Positions 52,319 through 61,188 of a stretch of 64,000 nucleotides of DNA are shown here, one piece after another. Numbering within the stretch: position 1 is the first letter of the stretch; every line of letters starts with the position of its first letter. Both the position numbers and the translations under genes were made by a program. This DNA comes from Paenibacillus sabuli (GTDB taxonomy: Bacteria > Bacillota > Bacilli > Paenibacillales > Paenibacillaceae). The stretch lies in contig NZ_JACXIZ010000022.1 of assembly GCF_014705605.1 (NCBI RefSeq), positions 58,817 to 122,816 on the forward strand, written 5' to 3'. A model generated the notes under the pieces. It ran no database searches. It had not been told where the DNA came from and saw nothing but the letters and a program-made list of their open reading frames with translations.

Positions 52319-52611
52319 ATAAATTTTTCGTTACAGGTGCCACAGGTAAAGTCGGGAGCCGATTCGCGCCGCCTCTGTTGGAGCGAGGCCATCACGTGAA
52401 GCTGTTGGTTCGAGATGCTGCCAAGGCGGACGTGCCCGACCTGCAGGGCGCGGAAATCGTAGAAGGCGATCTCGTGCAGCCGGATTCCTATGCAGCCGCG
52501 TGGTCGGGGATGGAGGTCGAGGAAGCGCGTATTGCGCGCGGGACGCCGACGCTTTGTAGCGCGCAAGGGCGTTCAGGACACCGTGTACGTGCCACCTCCC
52601 GCTTGGTATAA
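52319..52611 (+). pseudogene. NmrA-like NAD(P)-binding protein remnant, start codon lost and 3' end missing
   Basis: From 52321 the frame reads KFFVTGATGKVGSRFAPPLL, ERGHHVKLLVRDAAKADVPD, LQGAEIVEGDLVQPDSYAAA and WSGM, the Rossmann start of NmrA/azoreductase-like proteins. An ideal AAGGAGG (52304-52310) stands eight bases before ATAAA, where the family has ATGAAA: one G is missing, removing the start codon. After WSGM the homology stops, unrelated codons run to a stop at 52611 and the last 200 or so residues are absent. The downstream ATG 52378 would lose the cofactor loop GATGKVG. Dead on two counts. Confidence 0.8.
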
Positions 52612-52662
52612 TGGAGAAAGAAACGACGAGCGGCCAAGCTGGCGAAAGGAAGGTCCATCCTC

Positions 52663-54447
52663 ATGACGATACTCGGCAATATTCCCTTGCACGAAGCCCA
52701 GTGGCGCGCGCTCCTGCTGGATACCGCGGCCCGGTTCGACGACTTGACGCTCAAGCGCGGCTATCAGCTCTATATGCAGGGGCGGATTGGCGCGCTCGAC
52801 GCCGATGCCGCGCCCGGTCTCGTGGAGGCCATCGCACAGGAGGACGCGGACTACCGCGTGCGGATCGATCTGGACGCGCCGGATGAGAGCGCCTGCGCAT
52901 GCCCGGCCGAGCGACCGTGCAAGCACCTGGCAGCCGCGCTGATGGCGTACGCCCAGTCGCGAGGCCGATCGGTCCACATGCTGGCCAACGCGCATTCGGC
53001 GCAGCATATTGCTGCCGCTTCCGGCGATGCTGCCGCTGACAACCGCGGAGATCGGCCTCTCGGCGTCGCGTCGGCTGCGACGGGCTCCGGCCGCGAGGAC
53101 GAGCTGCGAGACCAGGCCGGCCGGCTGGCCGAGCTGAGCATCGCCCAGTGGCAGGCATGGATCGCCGGCTGCGCCGCCCGCGCGACGAGCAGCCCGTACC
53201 AGGCGCACTACGGTCAGGAGGTGCGCGCGCGCGTGCGCGACATGGCGCCCGCATTGACGGACGCGGAGGCATGGCTGCTCGAGCTGAACGTCGGCCTGTA
53301 CGTGCTCGGCAAGCAAGCGCCCGGCAGCCATGCGGGCTACTTCGCGCATCTGGCGACCTCCGAGACGATGGAAGCGATCGCGCGGCATCTCGAGCACGAG
53401 CTGCCGCCGCAAGACGCCGCCAAGCCGCGCGGGCGGCTGCTGGAGACGGCGGCCTACCTCCGCGAGGCGGCAATGGCCGACGCACCGTCTCCGGCCGCCT
53501 ATCTGGACGTGTATGTCGAGCTGTGGATACGCGTCCTCGCACCGGCGGCGGACGGGCCCGAGCTATTCGAGGAGGAGCTGGCCCGTCTGGAGGAGGCGAC
53601 GAAGGCTACGAGCGCAGCGACGCCCGTGGAGGGGCAGTCAGCGGCGCCCCTGGCAGAGCAAGCCGGGCAGCAGGCGCCTGCCGACCCGGACGCCGCGGAC
53701 CCGGTAGCATACGCACATCCACGGCCCATAGCGCCTCCCGGCGCGGACGGCAGCAGCGGGCCACGTCAGACGGACCCGCTCTTCCCGCTTGTCGCCCGCG
53801 CCTGGATGCACGTCTGGCTGGCGGAAGACCGCGCGGCCTGGGGATTGCTCGAAGCGGCGGAGCGCCACCGGCTGAAGCCCGAGCACGTGCTCCGCTTCCT
53901 GCGCATGCTGGAGGAGGCCAGCGCTTGGGAGCGGCTAGAGGCCTGGCTCAGCGAATGCGCGACCGAGCGGATCGGCCACCGCTATGGCAGCCTGGACGAA
54001 TACGGCCGCTACTGGGACGCCGTCCTCGCGCACAGGCCGGAGGCCGAATCCCGCATGTGGTCGGCAATCGCGAGCCTGCTGCCGTATGCGAGCAGTCTGT
54101 ATGCGGACAAGCTGATGCGCTACGGCCGGTATCGGCAATGGATCGACTACCAGCTCAGCCTTGGCAGCAATCCGCTCGACTTCCGGGCCAGTGATCTGCA
54201 GCCGATCGAGAAGGCGGAGCCGGAGGCGCTACTGCCCTTCTACCATCAGGGTGTGGAGAACTACGTACTGCTGAAGAACCGCCACGGCTACAAGCGGGCG
54301 GTCAAGCTGCTCAAGCGGCTCGCCAGACTATACAAGAAACTGAAGCGCGAGCCGCGCTGGACGGGCTACCTGGACGCCTTCGCCGCCCGGCACAGCCGGC
54401 TGCGGGCGCTCCAGGAAGAAATGCGGAAAGGGAAGCTGATCCCATGA
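52663..54447 (+). CDS. SWIM zinc-finger protein
   Basis: 594 residues. The SWIM motif is Cys78-x-Cys80-(5)-Cys86-x-His88 in ACACPAERPCKHLAAALMAY, preceded by a helix with RFDDLTLKRGYQLYMQGRI. The rest is alanine-, arginine- and glutamate-rich, mostly helical, with a variable middle (about 300-370) and a more conserved end (VKLLKRLARLYKKLKREPRW). SWIM domains bind DNA or proteins. Its stop overlaps the start of a SNF2 helicase by four bases (ATGA), so the two are made together and probably act as a complex. The pairing recurs widely in bacteria, without a settled function to my knowledge. Confidence 0.9.
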   Translation: MTILGNIPLHEAQWRALLLDTAARFDDLTLKRGYQLYMQGRIGALDADAAPGLVEAIAQEDADYRVRIDLDAPDESACACPAERPCKHLAAALMAYAQSRGRSVHMLANAHSAQHIAAASGDAAADNRGDRPLGVASAATGSGREDELRDQAGRLAELSIAQWQAWIAGCAARATSSPYQAHYGQEVRARVRDMAPALTDAEAWLLELNVGLYVLGKQAPGSHAGYFAHLATSETMEAIARHLEHELPPQDAAKPRGRLLETAAYLREAAMADAPSPAAYLDVYVELWIRVLAPAADGPELFEEELARLEEATKATSAATPVEGQSAAPLAEQAGQQAPADPDAADPVAYAHPRPIAPPGADGSSGPRQTDPLFPLVARAWMHVWLAEDRAAWGLLEAAERHRLKPEHVLRFLRMLEEASAWERLEAWLSECATERIGHRYGSLDEYGRYWDAVLAHRPEAESRMWSAIASLLPYASSLYADKLMRYGRYRQWIDYQLSLGSNPLDFRASDLQPIEKAEPEALLPFYHQGVENYVLLKNRHGYKRAVKLLKRLARLYKKLKREPRWTGYLDAFAARHSRLRALQEEMRKGKLIP

Positions 54448-57443
54448 CGACGACATCGGCAAGTTACGACGTGGAAACGATCGCGGTGCGCATGGCGCTG
54501 ACGACGCACGGCGATGCGCTGTTCTTTTTGGACGCGGTACAGCTCCGGGAGTCGCCCGGACTCTTCCTGAAGCAGCGCCTGTTCGCCTGGCACGAGCCGT
54601 CCTACTACGGCACCTCGCTCGAGCTGCGCAAGGTCGGGGAGCTGGAGGCCGTCGTACTGCCCGCCGAGGACGTGATCGCCTTCTTCGCCGACGGGCAGCG
54701 CCTGGCGCATATCGCCTGGACGTGGGAGGGCGACGCCGCCCTGCTGGACGCTGTGGCGCCGCTGCTGGGTGAATGTCTGGAGGGGCGGCTATACGCGCCC
54801 GACCTGGCCGCCTATCGCGACGGCGAGCTGCGCTGGCGCTGGGATGGGGCCGCGATTGCAGCCGCGCTCGGCCGGACGCGGCGGGGCGAGCTCGACCTGG
54901 CGCGCCGCGGCTGGCGCGACGAGGCGGCCGCCGGGCTCCGGGCGGCCTTCTCCGCCGCGGTGACGAGCCGCTACTACGGCTCGGAGGAAGACGAGGCGGA
55001 GCTGCGCCGGGAATTCCCGGCGCTGTTCGCCCGCGAGCAGGCGGCAGCGGCGACGGCGGGGCTCGATGCCGAGGCCTGGCTCGTGCACATCGGCTGGAAG
55101 GCGGACGTCGCGCCGTTCCGCCCCATGCTGCAGCTGATCGAGCCGTGGGAGGGCGATCCGCAGGCGCGCTGGCATCTGCGCCTCGTGCTGCAGGACAAGG
55201 CCGATCCGGCGGCGCTCAAGCGGGTGAAGCTGGGCAACGACGGCGAGGCCCGCGGCAAGTGGCCGCAAGCGTGGAGCGAGGCGATCCGCAGCCGCTCGGC
55301 CGGCTGGCTGGAGCGGCTGCGCGCCTGCCTCCCGCCCGAGCGGCTGGCGCGCGGGGAGGATGTGCTCGGCGCGCCGCTGGACGACGCAGCCGCCTGGCAG
55401 TTCCTGCACGCGGACAGCCGCCGGCTGCTCGAGGCGGGCTGGCAGGTGCTGCTGCCGGCGTGGTGGGAGGCCGCCAGCCGCAAAAAGCCGCGCTTGCGCG
55501 CGGCGGTGCAGAGCGAGGACGAGTCCAAAAAGCGCGGCGGCGGCCGCTCGCTGTTCGGCATGGACGCGATCCTCAGCTTCAATTGGCGCATCTCCATCGG
55601 CGACGCCGATCTGAGCGAGCAGGAATTCGCCGAGCTGCTCGCGCGCGGCGAGCGGCTCGTCAAGTTCCGCGACCGCTGGATCGCGCTCGATCCGGCGCTG
55701 ATCGCCCAGATTCAGCGCATGATGGAGGGCATGGACCGGCGCGAGGGCCTGCGCTTCCAGGATGTGCTGCAATTGCACCTGCTCGCGCTCGGCGAGGCGG
55801 AGGACGCCGCCGACGGGATCACGGAGGCGAGCACAGAGGACGCCGCTGCCGAAGCGGCCCGCGTGCAGCTCGAGGTCGAGCTGAGCGCGCAGCTGAGCGG
55901 GGTCGTCGCCCGCATCAATCAGCAGCGCGAATGGCCGCGGCTCGATCCCCCGGAGGGCCTGCGCGCCGAGCTGCGCAGCTACCAGCGGGACGGCTTCGCC
56001 TGGCTCGCCTTTCTCCGCCGCTTCGGGCTCGGGGCCTGTCTCGCCGACGATATGGGCCTGGGCAAGACAGTCCAGCTCATCGCGTATCTGCTGCATGCCA
56101 AGGAAGGCGCGGACGAGCCGGCGCAGTTGCCGGCGCTGATCATCTGCCCGACGTCCGTGCTCGGCAATTGGCAAAAGGAGCTCGCCCGCTTCGCCCCTTC
56201 GCTGCGGGTGGCGATGCATTACGGCTCCGGCCGCGTGAGCGGCGCGGCGTTCCGCGAGAAGGCCCTCGGCGCCGACGTCGTGCTGACGTCGTACGCTACC
56301 GCTTCGCTCGATCAGGAGACGCTGGCCGGGTTCCAGTGGGGCGCGGTCTGCCTGGACGAGGCGCAGAACATCAAGAACGCCCAGACGAAGCAGGCGGCGG
56401 CGGTCAAAAGCTTCCCCGCGCTCCATCGCATCGCGCTCACCGGCACGCCGATCGAGAACCGGCTGGCGGAGCTATGGTCGATCTACGACTTCATCGTCCC
56501 GACCTACCTCGGCACCGCCAAGGCGTTCCAGGAGCGCTTCGCCGCGCCGATCGAGCGGGAGCGGGATGCGCGCCGCACGGCCGAGCTGCAGCGGCTCGTC
56601 AAGCCGTTCCTGCTGCGGCGCAAGAAGAAGGACCCGGCCATCCAGCTCGACCTGCCGGAGAAGAACGAGATGAAAACCTACGTCCCGCTCACCTCCGAGC
56701 AGGCCGCCCTGTACGACAACTGCGTCAAGGCGCTGCTCGAGCGGCTCAAGGAGCTGGACGGCATCCAGCGCAAGGGCGCGATCCTCGGCGCACTGACGCG
56801 GCTCAAGCAGGCGTGCGACCATCCGGCGCTGCTGGACGAAGGCGCGGGGACGGACCCGGAGGACGGGCCGCCGCCACCGGAGGCGATCGCCGCCCGCTCC
56901 GCCAAGCTCGAGCGGCTGCTGGCGATGGTCAAGGAGCTGCGCGAAGCCGATGAGCGCTGCCTCATCTTCACGCAGTATATCGGCATGGGCAAGATGATCC
57001 AGGACGTGCTGCGGCGCGAGCTGGACGAGCCGGTGCTGTATCTCAATGGCAGCACCCCCAAGACGCAGCGCGACCGGATGATCGAGCGCTTCCAGTCCCG
57101 CGAGCTCCCGCCGTCCGAGCAGCCGAGCGTCTTCATCCTGTCGCTAAAGGCGGGCGGCGTCGGGCTCAATCTGACTGCGGCGAATCACGTCTTCCACTTC
57201 GACCGCTGGTGGAATCCGGCGGTGGAGAATCAGGCTACCGACCGCGCCTACCGGATGGGCCAGACGCGCGACGTGCAGGTGCACAAGTTCATCTCGCTCG
57301 GTACGCTCGAAGAGCGCATCGACGAGATGCTGGAGAACAAGCAGCAGCTCAGCGACAATGTCATCTCCAGCTCCGAGGGCTGGATTACCGAGCTGTCGAC
57401 CGAGGCGCTGCGCGAGCTGTTCACGCTGCGGCGGGATGCGTAG
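54444..57443 (+). CDS. SNF2-family DEAD/DEAH-box helicase
   Basis: 999 residues. N-terminal half (about 1-480) includes a bacterial SNF2-associated region. The helicase core begins at about 505: motif I DDMGLGKTVQLIAYL (about 534-548), motif Ia IICPTSVLGNW, motif II DEAQNIKN, motif III LTGTPIENRL, motif IV LIFTQY, motif V LKAGGVGLNLTAA and motif VI QATDRAYRMGQTRDVQVHKF. It is a double-stranded DNA translocase of the Swi2/Snf2 group, not a strand-separating helicase. It is coupled to the SWIM protein by an ATGA overlap. A role in repair, nucleoid remodelling or defence is possible; nothing here decides. Confidence 0.93.
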   Translation: MTTTSASYDVETIAVRMALTTHGDALFFLDAVQLRESPGLFLKQRLFAWHEPSYYGTSLELRKVGELEAVVLPAEDVIAFFADGQRLAHIAWTWEGDAALLDAVAPLLGECLEGRLYAPDLAAYRDGELRWRWDGAAIAAALGRTRRGELDLARRGWRDEAAAGLRAAFSAAVTSRYYGSEEDEAELRREFPALFAREQAAAATAGLDAEAWLVHIGWKADVAPFRPMLQLIEPWEGDPQARWHLRLVLQDKADPAALKRVKLGNDGEARGKWPQAWSEAIRSRSAGWLERLRACLPPERLARGEDVLGAPLDDAAAWQFLHADSRRLLEAGWQVLLPAWWEAASRKKPRLRAAVQSEDESKKRGGGRSLFGMDAILSFNWRISIGDADLSEQEFAELLARGERLVKFRDRWIALDPALIAQIQRMMEGMDRREGLRFQDVLQLHLLALGEAEDAADGITEASTEDAAAEAARVQLEVELSAQLSGVVARINQQREWPRLDPPEGLRAELRSYQRDGFAWLAFLRRFGLGACLADDMGLGKTVQLIAYLLHAKEGADEPAQLPALIICPTSVLGNWQKELARFAPSLRVAMHYGSGRVSGAAFREKALGADVVLTSYATASLDQETLAGFQWGAVCLDEAQNIKNAQTKQAAAVKSFPALHRIALTGTPIENRLAELWSIYDFIVPTYLGTAKAFQERFAAPIERERDARRTAELQRLVKPFLLRRKKKDPAIQLDLPEKNEMKTYVPLTSEQAALYDNCVKALLERLKELDGIQRKGAILGALTRLKQACDHPALLDEGAGTDPEDGPPPPEAIAARSAKLERLLAMVKELREADERCLIFTQYIGMGKMIQDVLRRELDEPVLYLNGSTPKTQRDRMIERFQSRELPPSEQPSVFILSLKAGGVGLNLTAANHVFHFDRWWNPAVENQATDRAYRMGQTRDVQVHKFISLGTLEERIDEMLENKQQLSDNVISSSEGWITELSTEALRELFTLRRDA

Positions 57444-57593
57444 CGCGACGCATGACCGGACATGAGCCGACACCCCGTGAGCAAGTTCACGCTGCGGGTC
57501 TACGCTGCAGGCACACGTTGAAGGCTGATCCACATGCCCTCCCCGCCGTGCGCAGACACGCACGACGCGCCGACAATCCGGCTAGGGTAGCTC

Positions 57594-57680
57594 GCTGTAA
57601 TGGACATGCGAGGCGCTTAGCGCTGTTTTTGGCTCCCTTGAATGTCTAACGGACAAGCGAGGAGACGCTTAGCGGGGATC
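57594..57680. repeat. Dispersed intergenic repeat, copy 2
   Basis: GCTGTAATGGACATGCGAGG, then CGCTTAGCGCTGTTTTTGGC, then CTAACGGACAAGCGAGGAGA and CGCTTAGCGGGG: the same two half-units in the same order as copy 1 (26640-26720). It supplies the last codons and stop of the small membrane protein at 57646-57930. Nothing else is seen in 57444-57593. Confidence 0.7.
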
Positions 57681-57930
57681 TTGGCCCTTCGGTTTCAGCG
57701 ACCGTTTCAGACGAAGAAGTAGCGCTTTGATTTTCTTCTTGCGTTTCTGATCCTTCACCTGCGTCTTCCTCAGCCTGCTCCGTTTGAAGGTCTGAATCAG
57801 CCTGGGCGACAACTTCAGCAGGAGCAGCCTCTGGTACGTTTGTCTCGGTAGAGGGATCCATGAGGATGGCAATAATCGTCATGGCGATTCCGCCAAGTGC
57901 GAACAGCATACTTTTAATGATAGCAGCCAT
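57646..57930 (-). CDS. Small membrane protein with acidic tail
   Basis: 94 residues: one membrane segment at about 5-25 (IKSMLFALGGIAMTIIAILM), then a tail very rich in E, A, S, T and Q (SDLQTEQAEEDAGEGSETQE). GGGAG lies 11 bases upstream of ATG 57930. The final dozen residues are encoded by the dispersed repeat, so the natural C-terminus may have been replaced. It starts 101 bases after the hybrid kinase stop on the same strand and might be co-transcribed. No family recognised. Confidence 0.5.
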   Translation of the reverse strand: MAAIIKSMLFALGGIAMTIIAILMDPSTETNVPEAAPAEVVAQADSDLQTEQAEEDAGEGSETQEENQSATSSSETVAETEGPRSPLSVSSLVR

Positions 57931-58031
57931 GCAAACATACACTCCCTGTTTTCTCTTCGTGGGACTATTTACCCACGCCCTACCATACATGGCGCTAGAA
58001 ACTCCAGGATTTTCAAAGAATCGTCTTCCGC

Positions 58032-61000
58032 TCATTCCGGAATGAGAAAGGAAATCCGGGTGCCCTGGCCCGGTTTGCTGTGGATATTCAGGCCGTGACC
58101 GTACATCCGCCGCAGTCGCGTCGACACATTCCGCAGCCCTACGCCGACCGCCGGCGTCCGTCCGCCGTCGCCTTCCAGCTCGGACAGGGCCTTCAGCTTG
58201 TCGGCCCGGATGCCAACGCCGTCGTCCTCCACGCACACCCGAATGCCGCCTTCTTCAGCCGAGCGAGCCTGCAGGCGGACGGTCCCTCCCTGCTCCCGGC
58301 TCATGATGCCGTGCCGGACGGCATTCTCCACCAGCGGCTGGATCGTCAGCGGAGGCAGCATGCATGCCAGCCCATCCTCCACCTCCACCTCGACCCGGAG
58401 CCGCTCGCCGAAGCGAGCCTGCTCGATCATTAGATACGATTCCGTCAGTTGCAGCTCTTTCTCCAGCGTCACTTGGCGCGCCTTATTCTCGAAGTCGAAG
58501 CTCCCTCTCAGGAAGTCCCCCAGCTCGGTCAGCAGCTCGGCGGCCAGCCGTGGCTCTCGCGGGCAGATGGAGACGATCGTATTCAACGCGTTGAATAGGA
58601 AGTGGGGCTTGATCTGGGCCTGCAAAAAGGCCATCTCGGAGCGCAGCGTCTCCTCGACGGACCGCTTCAGCTCCAGCAGCGTACGGACCCGGCCCCGCAG
58701 CTCATGCGAGTAGAACGGCTTGACCACAAAGTCGTTGGCCCCCGCGTCGAAGCCCTGCAGCAGATCCTCGGGCTCGTTCTTCACGGTAACGAGCAGCACC
58801 GGCAATTCGAACAGCGTAAAGCGCTCCCGCACCATCCGGCACACCTCGTAGCCCGACGGACCCGGCATCATGACATCGAGCAGGACCAGATCGATGTCGG
58901 TTCGCGACTCGATCATCTCCAACGCCTCGGTTCCGCTGCTGGCGAGCAGCACGTGATATGGCTCCTGCGCGAAAATCTGGACGATGACCTGCAGATTGGT
59001 CGGATCATCGTCGACAGCCAGAATGGTGTAGGCCTCGGCCTGCGCAGCGGAGGCCTCCTGCGGCTGTACGATGCCGGGACGCGGCGTCTCAATGTACGTC
59101 AGCAGCGCGGGCTCGGCAGCCACACTGGCCGGCTCGCTTGCCGCTTGCTCGCTGACAGGCAGCGTGAATTGGAACGTCGAGCCCTGTCCCGGGGCCGAGC
59201 TCACCGTCAACGTCCCGCCGCTTAGCTCCACCAGCCGTTTGGTGATCGACAGGCCGAGGCCGGTGCCGCCGTACTCCTTGGCCACCGAGGCCCCGATATG
59301 CTCGAAGGATTGAAAGATCTGCTCCTGCTTGTCCGCCGGGATGCCGATGCCCGTATCCGACACGGAGACGACGATCTCCCCCTCGCGCTGCATCGCAGAT
59401 ACGGCCACCTCGCCGCGCTCCGTGAACTTGATTGCATTCCCGACGAGGTTATAAAAAATTTGCAGCAGACGGTTCTCGTCCACTAGCACCTTGGGCAAAT
59501 CGTCCGGCACGCGCATCACGAGCCGGATCGGCCGATCCGCGATAAAGTGGCTGAACACCGCGTGGTTGGCTCGCAGCACGGCCTGAAGCGAGACGGAACG
59601 GCGCTCCAGGCGAATCTCCCCGTGCTTCAATTTGTAGAAATCCAGAATGTCGTTGATCAAATTGGACAACCGGCGGGACACGGAAATAATGGACGACAGA
59701 TGATCCCGCTGCTCCGTATTCAGCCGGCCTGCCGCCCCGTCCCGCAGCGCCTCGGACAGGTTGATCATGCCATGCAGCGGGGTTTTCAGCTCGTGGGACG
59801 TATTGAACAGGAATTCGTCCTTCATGCGGTTCAGCGCAATCAGCTTCTCCGACATTTGCTCCACCTCTTTGAAGCTGTTGGAGAACCGGCGAGCCAGCAC
59901 GATCGCCTGCACGAACACGAGCACGAACAGTCCGAACACCATGATCTGCCCTTGGAACACCTGAATCGTACGCAGTTTGTAGAACCAGTCGAATATGTAA
60001 TACATATTGAACATCATATCGTGCAGGATCGTCAGGAAGAAGAAGAAAATGCCCCAGAACTGCAGCGACGCCCCGTTCCTCCGCCGGCACATCGCGCGAT
60101 ACACGCCATAGACCAAATAAACGAGCAGCGGCAGCAGCGCAAGATGGGAGTATCCGACGAGCGACGTAAAGAACGACACCGGGGTGAAGAGCACCGTAAG
60201 CATGAACGCCGCGCTGGCCATGCTGACCATACGCGTGACGCGCCGGCGCACCTCGTCCGGATAGAGCTCGTGCAAATAATGCGTAATGGCCGCCACGCCG
60301 CCGTAATAGGTCAGATACTCCAGCATGACGATGCCGCGCAGCGGCATCGAGGGAAACCAGTTGAGCAGCACGACCTCATCCATGACCGACAAGCGCAGCG
60401 CGCCGATCAGACAGCCGGTTGCAAAAAACAGCGTCACCCGCGTAAAGGGCCGCAGCATATACAGACATACATGATAAAGGCCCATGAAGAAGAAGATGCC
60501 GAGCAGGACGAGATCGGTAGCCAATGCATTCTCCCGCTGACGCTGGATCGCATCCGGGAGCCCAAGATCCAGCGCATACCACATGCCGCCCCGGTCATAC
60601 ATGTAGTTGGCGATCTGGACCACCAGCTCCATCGTCTCTCCCTGCGGCTCGAACTGCACCAGCTGGGGACGGTACGCAGCCGTGGCGGAGCTGCGCTCGT
60701 CCGATACGACGCCGCAGCGGGCCACCTCCTGCTGGTCCACGAAGACGCGGCAGGAGGTGGACAAGGTCGGGATATGCAGCGCAAGCCGTTCCATGCCGGG
60801 CGGCAACTGGATGCGGAGCCGGTATGTGGCGTAGCCTGCGCCCGGCAGGTTTGCGCCGTCCCGCTTCGCATCGGTCCATACATGGGGGATGTCGACCCAT
60901 TGTCCGCCTTCACCGCGCTGCAGGCCGGACCCGTCATCCAGCCGCTCCCAGTAGAATTCCCATTCCCCTTGCAGCTGGACCGTGCCCGATGACGCAAAGT

Positions 61001-61175
61001 CCCACTGGCTGAGGTCGAGCTCGCCGGCTACTGCCGCGGGCTGCCCCGCTGGCCGAGCCGCCGCCCCCTGCGCTTGATACAGATACAGCCCCGCCGCCAG
61101 CACACAGGCCAGCAGCACAGCTGCCATGAAGGATTGTCGGGATAAGCCTGCTCCTGTTGCTCTGGTCAGATTCAT
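58032..61175 (-). CDS. 7TM hybrid sensor kinase with receiver and second kinase
   Basis: 1047 residues. Signal/anchor at about 13-33; an extracytoplasmic 7TMR-DISM sugar-binding-like domain (about 50-190, LDLSQWDFASSGTVQLQGEW); seven membrane helices (about 215-425). HisKA with phospho-acceptor His461 (FNTSHELKTPLHG) and HATPase (NLVGNAIKFTERG, DTGIGIP, GGTGLGLSI) follow to about 695. A receiver domain carries Asp767 (LVLLDVMMPGPSG). The C-terminus is a second, LytS-type kinase with His858 (QIKPHFLFNALNTI), ENAVRHG and DDGVGI. It could relay from His461 to Asp767 while the second kinase phosphorylates the BTAD regulator encoded just upstream. AAGAGGAGCGCTGTC precedes ATG 61175. Confidence 0.92.
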   Translation of the reverse strand: MNLTRATGAGLSRQSFMAAVLLACVLAAGLYLYQAQGAAARPAGQPAAVAGELDLSQWDFASSGTVQLQGEWEFYWERLDDGSGLQRGEGGQWVDIPHVWTDAKRDGANLPGAGYATYRLRIQLPPGMERLALHIPTLSTSCRVFVDQQEVARCGVVSDERSSATAAYRPQLVQFEPQGETMELVVQIANYMYDRGGMWYALDLGLPDAIQRQRENALATDLVLLGIFFFMGLYHVCLYMLRPFTRVTLFFATGCLIGALRLSVMDEVVLLNWFPSMPLRGIVMLEYLTYYGGVAAITHYLHELYPDEVRRRVTRMVSMASAAFMLTVLFTPVSFFTSLVGYSHLALLPLLVYLVYGVYRAMCRRRNGASLQFWGIFFFFLTILHDMMFNMYYIFDWFYKLRTIQVFQGQIMVFGLFVLVFVQAIVLARRFSNSFKEVEQMSEKLIALNRMKDEFLFNTSHELKTPLHGMINLSEALRDGAAGRLNTEQRDHLSSIISVSRRLSNLINDILDFYKLKHGEIRLERRSVSLQAVLRANHAVFSHFIADRPIRLVMRVPDDLPKVLVDENRLLQIFYNLVGNAIKFTERGEVAVSAMQREGEIVVSVSDTGIGIPADKQEQIFQSFEHIGASVAKEYGGTGLGLSITKRLVELSGGTLTVSSAPGQGSTFQFTLPVSEQAASEPASVAAEPALLTYIETPRPGIVQPQEASAAQAEAYTILAVDDDPTNLQVIVQIFAQEPYHVLLASSGTEALEMIESRTDIDLVLLDVMMPGPSGYEVCRMVRERFTLFELPVLLVTVKNEPEDLLQGFDAGANDFVVKPFYSHELRGRVRTLLELKRSVEETLRSEMAFLQAQIKPHFLFNALNTIVSICPREPRLAAELLTELGDFLRGSFDFENKARQVTLEKELQLTESYLMIEQARFGERLRVEVEVEDGLACMLPPLTIQPLVENAVRHGIMSREQGGTVRLQARSAEEGGIRVCVEDDGVGIRADKLKALSELEGDGGRTPAVGVGLRNVSTRLRRMYGHGLNIHSKPGQGTRISFLIPE

Positions 61176-61188
61176 GACAGCGCTCCTC

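Noticed and set aside
58031..58046. Perfect palindrome CTCATTCCGGAATGAG at the end of the hybrid kinase gene
   Set aside because: It is made of the last codons of a conserved protein end (LIPE), has no T-run and no second copy nearby; probably chance.
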